Source: Candidatus Sulfopaludibacter sp. SbA3
GTDB taxonomy: Bacteria > Acidobacteriota > Terriglobia > Bryobacterales > Bryobacteraceae
Direction: 5' to 3'
Assembly (NCBI GenBank): GCA_945861625.1
Contig: CAMAVI010000006.1
Location: 1 to 64,000 of the forward strand
Length of the DNA stretch: 64,000 bases
In this document: positions 61,816-64,000 of the stretch, one piece after another
Position numbering within the stretch: the stretch's first letter is position 1
Layout of the letters: each line of letters begins with the position of its first letter
Notes under the pieces: generated by a model
Databases searched by the model: none
What the model saw: the letters and a program-made list of their open reading frames with translations, nothing else
Told to the model about the DNA's origin: nothing
Position numbers and translations under genes: made by a program

Positions 61816-63027
61816 ATGGCGACGGCGTATTTCTTCAAAGCGGTGGCGGCGGACGGAAAACTCCGCACCGGCACGCTGTCCGCCGAGACTGACAAGCAGG
61901 TCGCGCAGGAACTGAAGCGCCAGGGCCTGATTCCCGTCTACGTGGGCCTGGAGCAAAAGGCCGGCCTTACGCTCAACTTGCCGGCGTTCAACCGCGGCAA
62001 GCGCCAGGATGTTCTGTTTTTCACGCAAGAGCTTTCGACGCTGCTCAACGCCGGCGTGCCGGTGGATCGCGCTCTGTCCATCACCGCGGAACTCACGGAA
62101 CGCCCCAACTTCCGCTCCCTCGTGCTCGATGTGCTCCGGCTGATCAAAGGCGGCAAGGCGCTGGCCGACAGCCTGGCGGCGCATCCCGAATGTTTCTCCG
62201 AACTGTACGTGAATATGGTGCGTGCCGGGGAAGCCTCCGGGTCGCTGGGCCAAATCTTCGAGCGACTCGCTGAGTTTGAGCGCACGCGCGACGACCTGCG
62301 TGGCTACATCATCAGTTCGCTCATTTATCCCGGCCTGCTTACGTTGGTCGGTTTTGGCTCCATCATCGTGCTGCTGGAATTTGTGGTCCCGCGCTTTGCC
62401 GTGATTTTTTCCGATCCGCGCATGACCATTCCCGCGCCGACACTCATGTTGCTCACCGTGAGCCGCTACCTTCAGCAGTACGGCCTATTTGCCTTAGCCG
62501 GTACGGTTGTGGCCGTGATCGCCTTTGTCAGCTACATCCGGACGCCCGGCGGCGCCTTGTGGTGGGACGCGTTCCGCCTGCGGCTTCCCGTGCTTGGTGA
62601 TGCCCTGCGCAAAGCCGAAACAGCGCGTTTTGCGCGAGCCATGGGAACTCTGGTTGCAGCCAGCGTGCCATTGGTGCAATCCATTGGGATTGCGCGGGGA
62701 ATTCTCAACAACCGGCGCATCGCAGGTTCGCTCGAGCGCGTGATACAAGGCGTTAAGCGGGGCGAAGGTCTTGCCGGACCGATGACCAGGGCGGGCGAGT
62801 TTCCTCCTCTCGCGGGACATCTGTTGGCGGTGGGCGAAGAGACCGGACACCTCGATACCATGTTCGTCCGCATGGCCGACATCTACGACAACGAAACGCG
62901 CACGGCCATCCGGCGCTTTACGTCTTTGTTTGAACCCCTCATCATCTTGGTCATGGGTTTGTTGATTGGAACTTTGATTTTGAGTCTGATGCTGGCGATC
63001 ACGAGCATCAATGATATTGCCGGCTAG
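61816..63027 (+). CDS. gspF: Type II secretion inner-membrane protein GspF
   Basis: A 403-aa protein of the GspF/PilC family. The N-terminal cytoplasmic domain has VLFFTQELSTLLNAGVPVDRALSI, two T2SSF repeats follow, and there are three membrane helices (about 170-195, 218-240, 372-395). The second repeat has ETARFARAMGTLVAASVPLVQSIGIARGIL and LAVGEETGHLDTMFVRMADIYD. It is the membrane platform for pseudopilus assembly. The upstream inverted repeat left only weak ribosome-binding sequence before the ATG (GGGTTTTTAGCGT). Confidence 0.95.
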   Translation: MATAYFFKAVAADGKLRTGTLSAETDKQVAQELKRQGLIPVYVGLEQKAGLTLNLPAFNRGKRQDVLFFTQELSTLLNAGVPVDRALSITAELTERPNFRSLVLDVLRLIKGGKALADSLAAHPECFSELYVNMVRAGEASGSLGQIFERLAEFERTRDDLRGYIISSLIYPGLLTLVGFGSIIVLLEFVVPRFAVIFSDPRMTIPAPTLMLLTVSRYLQQYGLFALAGTVVAVIAFVSYIRTPGGALWWDAFRLRLPVLGDALRKAETARFARAMGTLVAASVPLVQSIGIARGILNNRRIAGSLERVIQGVKRGEGLAGPMTRAGEFPPLAGHLLAVGEETGHLDTMFVRMADIYDNETRTAIRRFTSLFEPLIILVMGLLIGTLILSLMLAITSINDIAG

Positions 63028-63036
63028 GAGATTGTC

Positions 63037-63483
63037 ATGCTGAGGAAACCTATGCGAAAAACCCGACGCGGCCAAAGAGGTATCACGCTGATTGAAATGC
63101 TGGTGGTGGTGACCATCATTGCGCTGTTTGCGGCGCTGGTCGGTCCACGTTTGTTCAGCAATGTCGATAAGGCCAAGCGCACGCAAGTGCACGCGCAAAT
63201 CAATTCTTTCATGACCGCGCTCGGTTCCTACAAGCTCGACACCGGCAATTTCCCGAGCACGGAAATGGGTATGAACGCCCTGCGCGTCAAGCCCGAGAAC
63301 GTCAATCAGTGGGCCGGTCCCTATTTGCCGCAGGACGTTCCCATGGATGCTTGGGAGCATCCCTATCTCTACAAATTCCCGGGCGAACACGGGGATGAGC
63401 CGGATATCGTTTCGCTGGGCGCCGACGGGCAGCCGGGCGGAGAAGGGATCAATGCCGACATCGTCAGCTGGAGCAATAAGTAG
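63037..63483 (+). CDS. gspG: Major pseudopilin GspG
   Basis: A 148-aa prepilin with a basic leader and cleavage site in QRGITLIEMLVVVTIIALFAALVGPRLF (G before I, Glu at mature position 5). The GspG calcium-binding and core segments are present: GSYKLDTGNFPSTEMGMNAL, WAGPYLPQDVPMDAWEHPYLYKFPG, and EPDIVSLGADGQPGGEGINADIVSW. It forms the T2SS pseudopilus. TAGGAGA lies before the ATG. Confidence 0.95.
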   Translation: MLRKPMRKTRRGQRGITLIEMLVVVTIIALFAALVGPRLFSNVDKAKRTQVHAQINSFMTALGSYKLDTGNFPSTEMGMNALRVKPENVNQWAGPYLPQDVPMDAWEHPYLYKFPGEHGDEPDIVSLGADGQPGGEGINADIVSWSNK

Positions 63484-63985
63484 GGGGTCGTTATCCCAGA
63501 GCGGCGTTACGCTGCTCGAACTGCTCATCGTCATGACGCTGATCGCCTTGGTGGTCGGCGTCGCGTATCCCTCGGCCGCGGCGGGCGTCGAATCGCTGCG
63601 CCTGCGCTCGGTTGCCGATACCGTGGTGAGTTTTCTGAATACAGCGGTGGACCGGGCCACCCGCCGCCAGCAAGTCATTGAGATCTGGATTTCACCCAAG
63701 GAAAATGTTCTGCTCGCGCGCTCTCCGGATCTGGCCTTTTCGCGCCGCCTGGATATCCCCGGGTCGTTCCGCATCACTTCCGTGCTGCCGCGGGCGCAAG
63801 TGAATCCCGACGAACCGCGCCGTTTTCTTCTCTATCCGGGCGGCGCGGCGCCCCGCATCGGTGTCGAAATTTCCAACAGCGCGGGCCGCAAGAGGTGGGT
63901 CAGCATGGACCCTTTCACCGGTATGCCCAGTCCGGTGAGCGAATCTCCAGTGGCCGCGCAGAGCGCCGTGCGGGAGCTGCACTAG
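63452..63985 (+). CDS. gspH: Minor pseudopilin GspH-like protein
   Basis: A 177-aa protein starting at the ATG at 63452, inside the end of gspG (32-bp overlap), with AGAAGGG just upstream. The prepilin motif SQSGVTLLELLIVMTLIALVVGVAYPSA has the cleaved Gly and the mature Glu5. A C-terminal beta-rich GspH/FimT-like domain follows (VIEIWISPKENVLLARSPDLAFS, FLLYPGGAAPRIGVEISNSAGRKRWV). It is probably the pilus-tip component. gspI is expected next. Confidence 0.85.
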   Translation: MPTSSAGAISRGSLSQSGVTLLELLIVMTLIALVVGVAYPSAAAGVESLRLRSVADTVVSFLNTAVDRATRRQQVIEIWISPKENVLLARSPDLAFSRRLDIPGSFRITSVLPRAQVNPDEPRRFLLYPGGAAPRIGVEISNSAGRKRWVSMDPFTGMPSPVSESPVAAQSAVRELH

Positions 63986-63987
63986 GC

Positions 63988-64000
63988 ATGAGAACGTGCG
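63988..64000 (+). CDS. Start of next gene (likely another T2SS pseudopilin), cut by window edge
   Basis: An ATG at 63988, 2 bp after the gspH stop, opens MRT and runs off the window. By gene order in T2SS operons it is probably gspI. Only four codons are visible, so the call rests on context. Confidence 0.4.

Noticed and set aside
62494-63777. 427-aa minus-strand ORF across gspF, gspG and gspH
   Set aside because: It is antisense to three recognisable T2SS genes and its composition is that of a reverse-strand shadow.
53334-64000. Prophage or defence island
   Set aside because: Only one Uma2 gene, one HicB and a broken HicA are present; there are no phage structural, integrase, restriction or other defence genes.

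Overview
The window reads as a contiguous piece of a GC-rich Gram-negative chromosome. The best guess is an Acidobacteriota member of the Bryobacter/Solibacter type. Support comes from futalosine-pathway menaquinone genes (mqnD), an Omp85-SurA-like-TamB envelope operon, a TonB-like protein, a two-domain ThyX-like protein beside dut and dcd, a Reg_prop hybrid kinase, a type II secretion (T2SS) cluster, and several small proteins I associate with that phylum. This assignment is inference; no 16S rRNA gene is present. Gene density is high, and most long lines of the ORF track are antisense shadows of GC-rich genes.

Layout. 1-610: the start of an IS4-type (DUF4372) transposase running off the left edge, a decayed cytochrome c-like fragment and tRNA-Thr(CGU). 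677-10271: a double-VOC protein, an Hpt protein, mqnD with a HEAT-repeat protein, a pyrimidine-deoxynucleotide group (ThyX-like, dut, dcd), a cation-exchanger-like membrane protein, aroB and menG. 10291-17947: outer-membrane assembly operon read leftwards (7-POTRA Omp85, SurA-like chaperone, TamB). 18001-25588: a secreted NHL propeller, then a leftward six-gene run dxr-rseP-galE-small Cys/His protein-multicopper oxidase-TolC-like protein that joins isoprenoid and envelope functions to probable copper handling. 25589-25924: gene-poor, AT-rich, with a possible structured RNA. 25925-33022: two dehydrogenases, a MerR-like protein, an M13 peptidase, a DivIC-like protein, a zinc ribbon, a secreted protein and an S41 peptidase. 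33091-38532: an RsbW-like kinase, STAS antagonist, LuxR-type regulator, ferredoxin, queD, a DinG-type helicase and a FliA/WhiG-type sigma factor with a hairpin-rich leader. 38907-46157: a leftward operon (2OG oxygenase, Gfo/Idh/MocA, TonB-like, small membrane protein) opposite a 1232-residue hybrid histidine kinase. 46160-52858: DinB, an antitoxin remnant, a small membrane protein, then valS-nadC-birA-coaX-hypothetical. 53057-57644: a lone Flp pilin, peroxiredoxin, recA, and plsC-folC-Uma2. 57708-58157: HicB facing a frameshifted HicA. 58315-64000: an ECF sigma/anti-sigma/secreted-protein operon abutting gspE, a long inverted-repeat element, then gspF, gspG, gspH and the probable first codons of another gene.

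How the genes work together. mqnD and menG act early and late in menaquinone synthesis. ThyX-like, dut and dcd cover dCTP to dUTP to dUMP and perhaps dTMP. The Omp85/SurA-like/TamB operon and RseP serve the envelope. The ECF operon sits 2 bp from gspE, which suggests that secretion is tied to an envelope signal. I did not find a clearly new defence system or biosynthetic cluster. The most unusual items are the inverted-repeat element inside the T2SS operon, the convergent broken hicBA pair, the ThyX-like protein with its motif split over two halves, and the structured or repeat-bearing intergenic regions.
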